NCBI RefSeq assembly: GCF_003937945.1
Contig: NZ_RSEC01000059.1
Coordinates: forward strand, 169,422-233,421
Direction: 5' to 3'
Origin: Amycolatopsis eburnea
Lineage (GTDB): Bacteria > Actinomycetota > Actinomycetes > Mycobacteriales > Pseudonocardiaceae
Length of the DNA: 64,000 nucleotides
In this document: in pieces, positions 35,008-43,817 of the stretch
How the letters are laid out: each line of letters opens with the position of its first letter
How positions within the stretch are numbered: the first letter of the stretch is position 1
Position numbers and translations under genes: made by a program
The notes under the pieces: generated by a model
The model's database searches: none
Seen by the model: the letters and a program-made list of their open reading frames with translations, nothing else
Told to the model about the DNA's origin: nothing

Positions 35008-35978
35008 TGGTGGACGGCCTCGTGCGCCCGGTCCGCGCCCGTGCTCGGTTCGGTGTGGACCACCACCGCGGTCAGCCGCGGGATCGTGTGCACCAGCCGG
35101 TGTTCGACGTCGTGCGCCAGCGCGTGGGCGGCTTCGACGGTCAGGTCCGCCGCGACCGTCACCGCCAGCTCGGCCCGCAGCTGGTGCCCGATCCACCGCA
35201 TCCGCAGGTCCCGGGTGCCGAGCACGCCCTCGACGTCGCGGGCGGCGCGTTCGGCCAGCTCGACGGAGGCGGGGTCGACGGCGTCCAGGAGGCGCCGGAA
35301 GACCTCCTTCGCCGCGTCGCGCAGGACGAACAGGATCGCGACGGTGATGCCGAGCCCGACGATCGGGTCCGCGATCGGGAACCCGAGCGCGACCCCGGCC
35401 GCGCCCGCGACGACCGCGAGCGAGGTGAAGCCGTCCGTGCGCGCGTGCAGCCCGTCGGCGACCAGCGCGGCCGAGCCGATCTCGCGGCCGACGTTGATCC
35501 GGTAGCGCGCGACGAGCTCGTTGCCCGCGAACCCGATCACCCCGGCCGCGGCGACCACCCACGGGTGCCCGACCGGCTCGGGGTGCAGCAGCCGCACCAC
35601 GGATTCGTACCCGGCGATGGCCGCCGAAGCCGCGACGACCAGCACGACGACCACCCCGGCGAGGTCCTCGGACCGCCCGAGGCCGTAGGTGTAGCGCCGG
35701 GTCGCGGCCCGGCGGCCGAGCAGGAACGCGATCCCGAGCGGCACGGCGGTCAGCGCGTCGGCGAAGTTGTGGATGGTGTCGCCCAGCAGCGCGACCGACC
35801 CGGTGACCAGCACGAGCCCGAGCTGCGCGACGGCGGTGACGAACAGCGCGGCGAAGGACCACACGAGCGTCCGCACCCCGCGCCGGCTCGTCTCGAGGGC
35901 GTGGTCGAGGCGGTCGGTGCTGTCGTGGCTGTGCGGGCGCCACCGCGAATGGCGGTGGCCGTGGCCATGTCCGGTCAT
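35004..35978 (-). CDS. cation diffusion facilitator (CDF) metal efflux protein
   Basis: A 324-aa CDF transporter. His-rich N-terminus (GHGHGHRH). Six helices; metal-site motifs in helices 2 and 5 read HNFAD and HARTDG. A cytosolic C-terminal domain follows. It exports Zn, Co or similar divalent cations from the cytoplasm. Divergent from an ArsR regulator with its own palindromic operator between them, a classical metal-efflux unit. ATG at 35978. Confidence 0.9.
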   Translation of the reverse strand: MTGHGHGHRHSRWRPHSHDSTDRLDHALETSRRGVRTLVWSFAALFVTAVAQLGLVLVTGSVALLGDTIHNFADALTAVPLGIAFLLGRRAATRRYTYGLGRSEDLAGVVVVLVVAASAAIAGYESVVRLLHPEPVGHPWVVAAAGVIGFAGNELVARYRINVGREIGSAALVADGLHARTDGFTSLAVVAGAAGVALGFPIADPIVGLGITVAILFVLRDAAKEVFRRLLDAVDPASVELAERAARDVEGVLGTRDLRMRWIGHQLRAELAVTVAADLTVEAAHALAHDVEHRLVHTIPRLTAVVVHTEPSTGADRAHEAVHH

Positions 35979-35988
35979 GGTGGCAGTC

Positions 35989-36010
35989 TATCTGCGCAGG
36001 CACGCAGATA
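35989..36010. promoter_or_regulatory. TATCTGCG-N6-CGCAGATA inverted repeat, ArsR operator candidate
   Basis: Eight-bp perfect arms at 35989-35996 and 36003-36010 lie 11 bases from the CDF ATG and 23 bases from the ArsR ATG. A dyad between metal efflux and metal sensor genes is what SmtB/ArsR repressors bind. ArsR footprints here may also include CGCAAGTA next to it. Confidence 0.6.
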
Positions 36011-36032
36011 CGCAAGTAGTAGGGTTACCGCC

Positions 36033-36389
36033 ATGCACGCGTCGCTGCCGGAGTTCGACATGCCCACCGAAGAGCAGGTCCACCTGGCCGCGGAGTCGTT
36101 CCGCCTGCTCGCCGACCCGACCCGCATCAAGGTGCTGTGGGCACTGCTGCAGGGCGAGTCCTCGGTGGCCTGCCTGGCCGAACTGGCGGGCGCGGCCCCG
36201 ACGGCGGTGAGCCAGCACCTGGCGAAGCTGAGGCTGGCGGGCCTGGTGAAGGGCCGCCGCGAGGGCACGTTCGTCTACTACTCGGCAGCGGACAACCACG
36301 TCCGCGGCCTCTTGGCGCAGGCGTTGCACCACGCGGAACACGTGGACCGCGAGATCCCGGCGGGCGACCACGCCCACCACCCGGCCTAG
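36033..36389 (+). CDS. ArsR/SmtB-family metal sensor
   Basis: A 118-aa winged-helix repressor. DNA-reading helix in PTAVSQHLAKLRLAGLV. The C-terminal helix (DNHVRGLLAQALHHAEHVD) and a His-rich tail (HAHHPA) form an alpha5-type site as in Zn sensors; the alpha3 Cys pair of ArsR sites is not seen apart from one Cys in SSVACLAEL. It most likely senses zinc, cobalt or nickel and represses the CDF gene. Confidence 0.87.
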   Translation: MHASLPEFDMPTEEQVHLAAESFRLLADPTRIKVLWALLQGESSVACLAELAGAAPTAVSQHLAKLRLAGLVKGRREGTFVYYSAADNHVRGLLAQALHHAEHVDREIPAGDHAHHPA

Positions 36390-36649
36390 CCGACCGGCTC
36401 CTGCGGTTCCGTCGCCCAGCCCGCCGGGCAGTCCAGGTGCGGCTCCCGCCGCGCCCCCGCCGAGGCGAGGCCGGGCCTTGCCGACGTCGGCGGTCACCGG
36501 GGCAGGCCGGGTCGTCGAGGACCACGCCACGTCGAAGGCCGGCGGCCACCTCGGTGGACCTGACACGGTGTCAGGGTCAACGGTTCGGGGTAGTTGGCAG
36601 GTGATCGCCGTCCGAGCCGCGGGCGGTGCCTGGTGGAGGGAGACATCCG

Positions 36650-36802
36650 ATGCCGATCTCGGCGACCGCGCCCCCGGTGACGCCCGAGCCGGTCCGGCCC
36701 GACCCCGATCAGCCCGAGCCGGTGCTGCCCGATCCGGAGCCCGGCGTGCCGGTGCCGGAGCCCGTGCCGCCCGAGGTGGAGCCGGGTCCCGAGCGAGAAT
36801 GA
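36650..36802 (+). CDS. Pro/Glu-rich small protein, 50 aa
   Basis: A 50-aa ORF with GGAGGG nine bases upstream of its ATG. Nearly every second residue is Pro, Val or Glu (e.g. PEPVRPDPDQPEP). No hydrophobic segment. Probably a natively unfolded peptide; function unknown. The 260 bases upstream (36390-36649) hold no supported gene. A purely compositional ORF remains possible. Confidence 0.45.
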   Translation: MPISATAPPVTPEPVRPDPDQPEPVLPDPEPGVPVPEPVPPEVEPGPERE

Positions 36803-36848
36803 AAACCAGATCATATGAAACTCGTATGACTTGGTGTACGGTCGAGGC

Positions 36849-37295
36849 ATGACAACAGCGCAGAGCTACCGCCGGATGGTCAACGCCGGCAACAAGATCG
36901 TGGTCGGGCTCCAGCGGCTCGGCGTCGCCTTCGGGCCGATGCAGCTGCTCACCGTGCCCGGGCGGCGCACCGGCGTCCCGCGCACGTTCCCCGTCGCGGT
37001 GCTCCCCATCGACGGGCACCGCTACATCTTCCAGGCCTACCCGAAGGCGGCCTGGGTGGCGAACGTCCGGGCCGCGGCGGCGGTCACGCTCACCCGGGGC
37101 CGCCGGACGTCGACCGCGCGGCTCGCCGAGCTGCCCGTCGAGGAGCGGCGGCCGGTCCTGCGGAAGCTGGTCGAAACGAGCCCGCCGAGCGTGGGCAAGC
37201 GGTTCGTGACGACCGGGCTCGCCGAAGAGTCCACACCGGACGGGGTTGCCGCGGCCGCGGACCGCATCGCGGTCTTCCGCGTCGAAGCCGCTTAA
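36849..37295 (+). CDS. F420-dependent nitroreductase-family (deazaflavin) protein
   Basis: A 148-aa split-barrel protein of the DDN type. Typical pattern LLTVPGRRTGVPRTFPVAVL and FQAYPKAAWVANVRAA. The family uses coenzyme F420 to reduce small molecules or quinones. ATG at 36849. Upstream, TCATATGAAACTCGTATGA is a candidate promoter or regulator site. Convergent, four-base overlap with the ANTAR gene. Confidence 0.82.
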   Translation: MTTAQSYRRMVNAGNKIVVGLQRLGVAFGPMQLLTVPGRRTGVPRTFPVAVLPIDGHRYIFQAYPKAAWVANVRAAAAVTLTRGRRTSTARLAELPVEERRPVLRKLVETSPPSVGKRFVTTGLAEESTPDGVAAAADRIAVFRVEAA

Positions 37296-38071
37296 CCGCG
37301 TTCGAGGACGCGCAGCAGCCGCTCGGCGGCGGCACGCGCGGCCGCTCCCGGGCGGATCGTGCGCTCGCCGTCCGGCTGCGTCGCCGGCGCACCGGCGAGC
37401 AGCTCCACCAGCGCGACGGCGAGTTCGCGCACCTTGACGTTGGACTCCTGGCTCGCCCGCCGCAGCGTGGTCCAGGCTTCCTCGGGGTCGCAGCGCCGCA
37501 GGGCGATGACGATCCCCTTGGCCTCCTCCAGCGCGGCCCGCGACTGCAGGAGGTCCAGCATCTGGTTCACCCGGTCCGGGTGGGCGGCTTCGGTGACGAC
37601 GAACGCCACCGCGGCGAGCCGTTCGTGGCGGCGCAGGACGTCGAGCGTCTGCTCGGTGGCCGGGCGGTCGAGCGCCGTGGACAGCACCAGAGTGCCCTCG
37701 CCCTCCCAGGCCACGGGTAGTGCCGCGACCCCGCGCACGCGCGGCCAGTCCGCGGCCGAGCCGGGGTGGTGCTCGATGAGCCCGCTCAGCGTGAGCGACG
37801 GCCAGCGTTCGTCGGTGTAGACGTCGGCGGTCACGACCGGTCGGCCGGTGCGCCCGGCGGTGGCGACCGGGCCGCCGAACCCGTTCAGCTGCGCGGGCAC
37901 GAAGACGGCCGACAGCCCGTGGGTGGCGGCCACCCGCGGGAGGTCGCCGTCGCGGTGCACCGACACCGCCGCGCCGAGCGCGCCCGGCACGTCGGCGGCG
38001 ATCCGTTCCAGCAGCTCTTCGAGCAGAGCGGTCACCCGGACCGGCTCGCCCGTCGTCGTTCGGGGACGCAA
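37292..38071 (-). CDS. GAF-ANTAR domain transcription antitermination regulator
   Basis: A 259-aa protein. GAF domain at about 15-165 (VRVGALPVAWEGEGTLVLS region). ANTAR three-helix domain at about 165-230 (LLQSRAALEEAKGIVIAL). ANTAR proteins bind paired hairpins in RNA to prevent termination in response to a signal sensed by GAF. TTG start at 38071, with GGAGG six bases upstream; a GTG at 38035 is less well supported. Divergent from the HSP18-type regulator gene. Confidence 0.82.
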   Translation of the reverse strand: MRPRTTTGEPVRVTALLEELLERIAADVPGALGAAVSVHRDGDLPRVAATHGLSAVFVPAQLNGFGGPVATAGRTGRPVVTADVYTDERWPSLTLSGLIEHHPGSAADWPRVRGVAALPVAWEGEGTLVLSTALDRPATEQTLDVLRRHERLAAVAFVVTEAAHPDRVNQMLDLLQSRAALEEAKGIVIALRRCDPEEAWTTLRRASQESNVKVRELAVALVELLAGAPATQPDGERTIRPGAAARAAAERLLRVLERG

Positions 38072-38119
38072 CGTTACCCTCCGTGAAGGGGTCGAACCTT
38101 GCTGGACTCTGTTCTAGCA

Positions 38120-38138
38120 TGTCGTCGTAGTGACGACA
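38120..38138. promoter_or_regulatory. TGTCGTC-N5-GACGACA inverted repeat
   Basis: A 7-bp perfect dyad about 30 bases upstream of the HSP18-type regulator gene, next to TAGCAT at 38115-38120 (possible -10). This is a candidate autoregulatory site; the binder is not known. Confidence 0.4.
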
Positions 38139-38167
38139 AGAAGAGGGTCGTCGAAAGGATGACGAGT

Positions 38168-38776
38168 ATGGACGCGACCGATCCCGCCGAGGCGGTACGC
38201 CGGATCCACGACGTGGTCGCGGCCGCCCGCTCCGGCACCGCGGACCAGAGCCGGCTGCTGGCCGCGCTGGCGGATCTGCGCCTGCTGCGCGAGGAACTGA
38301 CCGGCTGGGAGCCGGAGCTGATCACAGCGGCCAGGGGAGCGGGCGCGAGCTGGGTGGCGCTGGCTCCGGCACTGGGGGTCGCGAGCCGCCAGGCCGCGGA
38401 ACGGCGCTACCTGCGCCTGCAGCCGTCGGACACCGGCGAGCGAACCGGCGAAGGGCGGGTCGGCGCGGAACGCGACCGCCGCGCGGGCGACCGGGCGGTC
38501 GCCGACTGGGCCCGCCGCAACTCGGCCGACCTGCGCCGCCTGGCGGGCCAGGTCAGCGCCCTGAACGGCCTGGGCCCGGCGGCCCAGGAAAGCGCGGACC
38601 GCATCGGCGCCGCCCTCGGCGACGACGACCCGGCGACGCTGCTCCCGCCCCTGGCCGCGGCCCAGCCCCACCTGACCGGCGAGCACGCCGGGCTGGCGGA
38701 GCGGGTGGGGGAGATCGCGCAGCACACGGCCCGGCTGCGCCGCGACGCCGCCGACCTCCGCCGGGCCCGCGACTGA
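38168..38776 (+). CDS. HSP18-type transcriptional regulator
   Basis: A 202-aa mainly helical protein. The region after about residue 30 (LREELTGWEPELITAARGAG, then LAPALGVASRQAAERRYLRL) looks like a helix-turn-helix, and the C-terminal half is helical. Similar proteins in Amycolatopsis and relatives are annotated as HSP18 transcriptional regulators; I recall the family but cannot verify it here. ATG 38168 has AAAGG nine bases upstream. ATG 38159 is an alternative. Confidence 0.6.
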   Translation: MDATDPAEAVRRIHDVVAAARSGTADQSRLLAALADLRLLREELTGWEPELITAARGAGASWVALAPALGVASRQAAERRYLRLQPSDTGERTGEGRVGAERDRRAGDRAVADWARRNSADLRRLAGQVSALNGLGPAAQESADRIGAALGDDDPATLLPPLAAAQPHLTGEHAGLAERVGEIAQHTARLRRDAADLRRARD

Positions 38777-38879
38777 CGGCCGAATGCTTGTGCCAGGCAC
38801 CGGCGAAGCCGTCGCACCGTGCCGGGTTTGTCCGACCGCCCTCCGGGCACCCGCCGACGGAGCGACGGAAGGACGCCCC

Positions 38880-39116
38880 ATGACCGCCACACCCCCGGAC
38901 CCGGACCCCCGCCGCACCCCCGACCTCGAACCCGGCGGCGGGGTCGCCCCGGGCAGCACGCCGCCCGACTCGGCCCAGACGTCCGGCCTGTCCCACCCCC
39001 AGCCGATGCCCTCGAAGACCACCCCGGTGCTCTGGCTCGTCCTCACCGGCATCCTCGTGCTGATGGTCGCCGCGCTGATCGTCTCGCTGGCCATCGGCTG
39101 GCTGGGCGGCGTCTGA
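38880..39116 (+). CDS. DUF6480-like small membrane protein
   Basis: A 78-aa protein. A Pro/Asp/Thr-rich N-terminal half (DPDPRRTPDLEPGGG) followed by one helix (residues 49-74, VLWLVLTGILVLMVAALIV). This is the DUF6480 pattern. Small single-pass protein, function unknown. ATG 38880 is preceded by GGAAGGAC. Confidence 0.7.
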   Translation: MTATPPDPDPRRTPDLEPGGGVAPGSTPPDSAQTSGLSHPQPMPSKTTPVLWLVLTGILVLMVAALIVSLAIGWLGGV

Positions 39117-39145
39117 GACCGCGCCCGAGCGGGTACCAGCGACGC

Positions 39146-39316
39146 ATGGACGACACACCCGACCGCACGGAAACCCGCGCCGAGCTGCTGCCCGAGGAGC
39201 AGGCCGTGGACAGCGAGGATCCCGAAGGCCAGGCCCGCGAGGTGCTGCGCGACTCCGACCGGCGGACCGAGCACCCGGAACCCACCATGCGGCGCCGTCC
39301 CGAAGAGACGGCCTAG
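39146..39316 (+). CDS. small acidic hydrophilic protein, 56 aa
   Basis: A 56-aa ORF rich in Glu, Asp, Arg and Pro (TRAELLPEEQAVDSEDPEG). No hydrophobic region, no known family. It begins 29 bases after the DUF6480-like stop. Its TAG stop shares the four bases CTAG with the stop of the convergent small gene. Likely real because of composition, but function unknown. Confidence 0.5.
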   Translation: MDDTPDRTETRAELLPEEQAVDSEDPEGQAREVLRDSDRRTEHPEPTMRRRPEETA

Positions 39317-39480
39317 TCACCGCCGCGGAAGTTCTCCGCCGACCCGGGGTGGCCCGGCCGGGCCTTCGCGTCCTCGTCTTCCAGCGGCCCGTCCGGTTCA
39401 CCGCGGCGGGGCTCGGGCTCGGGCTCGGGCCGGTTACCGCTCGAATCCTCTTCGCCGACTTCGTGGTGGGGTTCCGACAT
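39313..39480 (-). CDS. small acidic hydrophilic protein, 55 aa
   Basis: A 55-aa ORF (SEPHHEVGEEDSSGNRPEPE at the start). Acidic, Pro-rich, no hydrophobic segment. The ATG is at 39480, ten bases beyond the stop of the aromatic-acid MFS gene; no strong ribosome binding site. It converges on the 39146 gene, sharing CTAG with it at the stops. Unknown function. Confidence 0.4.
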   Translation of the reverse strand: MSEPHHEVGEEDSSGNRPEPEPEPRRGEPDGPLEDEDAKARPGHPGSAENFRGGD

Positions 39481-39489
39481 GCCCGGCGG

Positions 39490-40713
39490 CTACCCCGCGG
39501 ACACCGGTGCCAACCGTTCCGGCGCGGGTGACTCCCCGCGCAGCGCCAGCACCGCGCCCAGGCCGAGCGCGGCCACGACGGCGAAGAAGTAGAAGCCCCA
39601 CGGGTAGGCGACGCCCGCGGTGACCAGCGCGCCGGTCACGAACGGGCCCAGGATCGAGCCGAGCCGCCCGACCGCCGAGGTCAGCCCCAGCGCCGTGCCG
39701 CGCAGCCTGGCCGGGAACACCTGGGCGACGTACCCGTAGATCAGCACCTGCGCGGAGAACACGAACACGCCGGTCAGCAGCACGACCGTGTTCAGCAGGA
39801 ACGCGTTCCCGATGCGCAGGCTCAGCGCCGCCAGCAGCACCGCGCCGGCACCGAACCAGATCCGGGCGATCGGCCGGATGCCGAAGCGGTCGGCGATCGT
39901 GCCCGCCAGCACCAGCCCGAGCACCGCGCCGATGTTCAGCACGAGCAGCAGCGTGATCGACGTCGAGATCGGGTACCCGGCGGTCCGCATCAGCTGCGGC
40001 AGCCACGTGTTGAGCCCGTAGACCAGCAGCAGTCCCATGAACGACCCGGTCCACACCGCGATGCTGACCCGCCGGAACCGGCTGCCGAGCAGGTCGCGCA
40101 GGCTGACGCGCTCGGTCTCCGGCTCCTCCTTCGCCGCCAGGTAGGCCGCGGACTCCGGCAGCTTCCACCACATCAGCGGCACGGCCAGCAGGCCGACGAT
40201 CCCGCCGCCGTAGAACAGCAGGTGCCAGTCTTCCTTGGCATACAGCGCGAGGACCGACGTCAGCACCGCGCCGACGTGGTAGCCGGTCATCGTGAACGTG
40301 CTCGCGCTGGCGCGCCGCCGGGCGGGCAGGTTCTCCGACATCACCGTCAGCGCCACCGGCATGCACGCGCCGAGGCCGAGCCCGGCGACGAACCGGAACA
40401 CGCCGAACGTCGCGACGTTCGGCGCCACCGGCGTCAGCAGCGTGAACAGGGAGAACAGCAGGACCGAGCCGATGAGCATGCCGCGGCGGCCGAACCGGTC
40501 GGTGAGCGGGCCGAGGAAGGCCGCGCCGACGGCGACGCCGATCAGCGAGACCGTCGCGACCAGCGTCGCGCCGGCCGCGGTGAAGCCGAGGTAGCCGCTC
40601 TTGAGCAGCGTCGGGATGGTGGCGCCGAGCGCGACCAGGTCGTAGCCCTCGAGCAGGACGGTCAGCCAGCAGAGGACCGCCGTCCACACGGGACGGACGG
40701 GAGACGTCGTCAT
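39490..40713 (-). CDS. MFS aromatic acid:H+ symporter (AAHS family)
   Basis: A 407-aa twelve-helix permease. Helix 1 has the AAHS motif LLEGYDLVALGATIPTLL with a conserved Asp for aromatic-acid binding, followed by GPLTDRFGRR. Like BenK/PcaK/MhpT-type carriers, it should import an aryl carboxylate. It is the last gene of the benzoylformate set, 13 bases after the aldehyde dehydrogenase stop. ATG 40713, with AAGGAGAAC upstream. Confidence 0.88.
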   Translation of the reverse strand: MTTSPVRPVWTAVLCWLTVLLEGYDLVALGATIPTLLKSGYLGFTAAGATLVATVSLIGVAVGAAFLGPLTDRFGRRGMLIGSVLLFSLFTLLTPVAPNVATFGVFRFVAGLGLGACMPVALTVMSENLPARRRASASTFTMTGYHVGAVLTSVLALYAKEDWHLLFYGGGIVGLLAVPLMWWKLPESAAYLAAKEEPETERVSLRDLLGSRFRRVSIAVWTGSFMGLLLVYGLNTWLPQLMRTAGYPISTSITLLLVLNIGAVLGLVLAGTIADRFGIRPIARIWFGAGAVLLAALSLRIGNAFLLNTVVLLTGVFVFSAQVLIYGYVAQVFPARLRGTALGLTSAVGRLGSILGPFVTGALVTAGVAYPWGFYFFAVVAALGLGAVLALRGESPAPERLAPVSAG

Positions 40714-40726
40714 TGCCGTTCTCCTT

Positions 40727-42154
40727 CTAGAAGGGGTAACCCGCGATGTCCGCGCGGACGGTCAGCCACTGCGTTTCGGTGAAGGCTTCGATGTTGGCCT
40801 TCGCCCCGCCGAAGCGGGAGCCGTTGCCGGAGTCGCCGACGCCGCCGAAGGGGGCGGTGGGCTCGTCGCCGACGGTCTGCTCGTTGATGTGCACCTTGCC
40901 CGAGCGGACCTCGTCGGCCAGCGTCATCGCGGTGCCGACGTCGCCCAGGATGCCGACCGACAGGCCGTACTCGGAAGCGTTGACCAGCCGCGCGGCCTCG
41001 TCGAGGTCGCGGTAGGCGCGCACCGGCGCGACCGGGCCGAAGATCTCTTCGCGCCACGCCGGGGTGTCGTCGGAGAGTCCGAAAAGGACGGTCGGCGGGT
41101 AGAACGGCGCGTCCGGCTTGCCGCCGGCCAGCACGCGGGCACCCGCCGCGACACTCCGGTCGACGACGTCGGTGACGTGCGCGAGCTGCCGGTCGTCGAT
41201 GATCGGGCCGAGCGCGACGTCCCCGGTGGCCGGGTTCCCGACCGGCAGCCGCCGCGCCTTCTCCGCGAGGGCCTCGACGTATTCGTCCACTTGGGACTCG
41301 TGGACCAGGTGCCGCCCGGTGGTCATGCAGATCTGGCCCTGGTGCAGGAACGAGCCGAACGCGCCGGCGGACGCGGCCTTGGCGACGTCGGCGCCCGGCA
41401 GCACGACGAGCGCGTTGTTCCCGCCGAGTTCCAGGTGCACGCGCTTGAGCGAGCGCGCGGCGGCCTCGCCGACCTTGCGCCCGGCGGCGGTGGACCCGGT
41501 GAACGACACGACCGACACCTCGGGCGCGTCGACCACCGCGGCCCCGACGGCGGCGTCGCCGGGCAGCAGGTGCAGCAGCCCGTCCGGGAGCCCGGCTTCC
41601 TCGAAGATCCGCAGGATCGTCACGCCGCCGGACACCGCGGTCCGCAGATCGGGCTTGAGCAGCACGGCGTTGCCGAGCGCCAGCGCGGGCGCGACCGAGC
41701 GGATCGCCAGGATCAGCGGGAAGTTGAACGGCGAGATCACCGAGACCACACCGCACGGCTGTCGCCGCGCCAGCGACCAGCGGGGCTCACCGGTGCTCAG
41801 CACTTCGCCGAGCGGGTGCGTGGGCAGGGCCGCGGCCTCGAAGCAGATCCCGGCCGCCATCTCCGTCTCGATCCCGGCTTTCGGGCGCGTCGAACCGGCC
41901 TCGCGGACGATCCAGTCCTGCACCTCGGCGGCGTGCGCCTCCCACAGCTCACCGGCCCGGCGCAGCACCGCGGCGCGCTCGGCGGGCTTGCGCCGTGCCC
42001 AGTCGCGCTGGGCCTTCGCGGCCGCAGCCGCCGCTTCGGCGACGTCGTCCGGCGTCGCGATGCCCACGCCGCCCAGGGTTTCCCCGGTGGCCGGTTCGAC
42101 GACCGGGTGGGTCCCGCCGCTGCCGCGCGTGAACTCGTTGTCCAGCAAGGTCAT
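40727..42154 (-). CDS. aldehyde dehydrogenase, probably benzaldehyde dehydrogenase
   Basis: A 475-aa NAD(P)-dependent ALDH. Catalytic Glu in LELGGNNALVVL; the catalytic Cys is in QGQICMTTGRH; Asn of the oxyanion hole in ISPFNFPL; VSFTGSTAAGRKVGEAA binds the cofactor. It would oxidise benzaldehyde to benzoate, the step after benzoylformate decarboxylase. ATG 42154 lies two bases after the decarboxylase stop with GGAG five bases upstream. So these genes form one operon. Confidence 0.9.
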   Translation of the reverse strand: MTLLDNEFTRGSGGTHPVVEPATGETLGGVGIATPDDVAEAAAAAAKAQRDWARRKPAERAAVLRRAGELWEAHAAEVQDWIVREAGSTRPKAGIETEMAAGICFEAAALPTHPLGEVLSTGEPRWSLARRQPCGVVSVISPFNFPLILAIRSVAPALALGNAVLLKPDLRTAVSGGVTILRIFEEAGLPDGLLHLLPGDAAVGAAVVDAPEVSVVSFTGSTAAGRKVGEAAARSLKRVHLELGGNNALVVLPGADVAKAASAGAFGSFLHQGQICMTTGRHLVHESQVDEYVEALAEKARRLPVGNPATGDVALGPIIDDRQLAHVTDVVDRSVAAGARVLAGGKPDAPFYPPTVLFGLSDDTPAWREEIFGPVAPVRAYRDLDEAARLVNASEYGLSVGILGDVGTAMTLADEVRSGKVHINEQTVGDEPTAPFGGVGDSGNGSRFGGAKANIEAFTETQWLTVRADIAGYPF

Positions 42155-42156
42155 GA

Positions 42157-43731
42157 TCACTCCGGTGTGGTCGGTTCGGTGTCGACCTGGATCAGCCGCG
42201 GGCCGTCCGGGGTCGACTTGAGCTGGTCGTGCAGGTCGCCGAGATCGGTGACGGTGGTGGCGGGCACGCCGTAGCCGGCGGCGATCGCGGTGAAGTCCAG
42301 TCCGGGGATTTCCGTGCCCGGCACGTCCGGCGTCCCGAGCAGCTCGCCGAACCACCGCAGGGCGCCGTAGACGCCGTTGCGCAGGATCACGAACGTGACC
42401 GGGACGCGGTAGTGCGCCGCGCTCCACAACGCCGTGATGCCGTAGTTGGCCGAGCCGTCGCCGATGACGCCGACGACCGGCCGGTCCGGGCTGCCCATGG
42501 CGACGCCGACCGCGGCGGGCAGGCCGAACCCGAGCCCGCCGGCGGCCGGGAAGAAGTACGAACCTTCGCGGCGCAGATCCATTTGCCGCCACCACGCCGA
42601 GTTCGTCGACGTCGATTCGACGACGTACCGGGTGTCGTCGGTCTGGGTCTCGCGCAGCGCGGCGAAAACCTGTTCCGGGTGCAGGGCTTTCGCGCCGGTC
42701 TTGGGCTCCGGGTCCACGGCGAACCCGCCGCCCGAGGTCCGCGCGGGCACCTTCGCGAGCAGGGCCTCGATGACCGGCGCCGGGTCGGCCACGAGCGCTT
42801 CGCCCATCGGGGCGCGGGCCGCGGCGCCGAAGTCGTCGGTCACCTGGATCAGCCGCGTGCCCTCCGGCAGGTACGCGCCGGGCACGTGCTGGTGGTAGCG
42901 GAACACCGGCGCGCCGAGCACCAGTACGAGGTCGTGCCCGGTGAACGCGGCCGAGATCGGCGCGATGCCGGCGGGCAGCACGCCGCGGAACAGCGGGTGC
43001 CGGTTGGGGAAGGGCAGCCGGTGCGGCGACGGCGCCACCCAGGTCGGCAGGCCGAGGTGCTCGGCCAGGGCGACGGCGCGGTCGAACAGGCCGGTGGCGT
43101 CGATGTCGCCGCCCAGCACCAGTGCGGGGTTCTCGGCCCCGGCCACCGCCGCGGCGAGCTCGTCGAGCTGGGCCGCGTCGGGTGTCAGTCCTCTTTGGAC
43201 GTTCCGGTGCAGCGTCGCGGCGGCGTTCGCGGGCAGTTCGGCGGCCCAGTCGTCGTAGGGGACCGACAGGTAGGTCGGGCGCCGGTGCAGCTCGGCCTCG
43301 AACACCGCCTGCGCGAGCGAGCGCGGGACGTCCTCCGCGCAGCTCGGCTCGCCTGCCCAGCCGACCAGCGGCCGCATCAGCTGCGTGGCCTCGACGTTGG
43401 CGAGCATCGCCTCGAGCCCGATGGCCGACCGGACCTGCTGGCCGGCGGTCAGCACCAGGGGCGAGCGCGAGTAGACGGCGTTGGTCAGCGCGCCCATCGC
43501 GTTGCCCGACCCGGCGGCGGCGTGCAGGTTGACCAGCACCGGGCGGCCGGTCGCCTGGGCGTAGCCGTCGGCCATCCCGACGACGGCGCCTTCGTGCAGG
43601 CCGAGCACGTACCGGAAGTGCGACGGCAGCTCGGCCAGGAACGGCAGCTCGTTGGAGCCGGGGTTGCCGAAGATCGTGGTCAGGCCACGGCGGTCCAGGA
43701 ACTCGTGGGCGAGCCGGCGGGCGGTGGGCAT
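42157..43731 (-). CDS. mdlC: benzoylformate decarboxylase
   Basis: A 524-aa ThDP enzyme with strong similarity to Pseudomonas putida BFD. Active-site residues are present: Ser26 in GNPGSNELPF, Glu47 in GLHEGAVVG, His70 in NLHAAAGSGN, and the second His of BFD (His281 there) as His280 in VFRYHQH. The ThDP motif is GDGSANYGITALWSAA. It converts benzoylformate to benzaldehyde in the mandelate or phenylglycine route. First gene of the operon; divergent from the LysR gene. Mandelate racemase and mandelate dehydrogenase are not in the window. Confidence 0.93.
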   Translation of the reverse strand: MPTARRLAHEFLDRRGLTTIFGNPGSNELPFLAELPSHFRYVLGLHEGAVVGMADGYAQATGRPVLVNLHAAAGSGNAMGALTNAVYSRSPLVLTAGQQVRSAIGLEAMLANVEATQLMRPLVGWAGEPSCAEDVPRSLAQAVFEAELHRRPTYLSVPYDDWAAELPANAAATLHRNVQRGLTPDAAQLDELAAAVAGAENPALVLGGDIDATGLFDRAVALAEHLGLPTWVAPSPHRLPFPNRHPLFRGVLPAGIAPISAAFTGHDLVLVLGAPVFRYHQHVPGAYLPEGTRLIQVTDDFGAAARAPMGEALVADPAPVIEALLAKVPARTSGGGFAVDPEPKTGAKALHPEQVFAALRETQTDDTRYVVESTSTNSAWWRQMDLRREGSYFFPAAGGLGFGLPAAVGVAMGSPDRPVVGVIGDGSANYGITALWSAAHYRVPVTFVILRNGVYGALRWFGELLGTPDVPGTEIPGLDFTAIAAGYGVPATTVTDLGDLHDQLKSTPDGPRLIQVDTEPTTPE

Positions 43732-43817
43732 GCGCGGGTCCTCTCGGGCGGGTTGGACCAGACCCTAGGGAGCCCACCGGGCTGTGCTCCAATAAATGTT
43801 GCCGTGGTCGTTCATAG

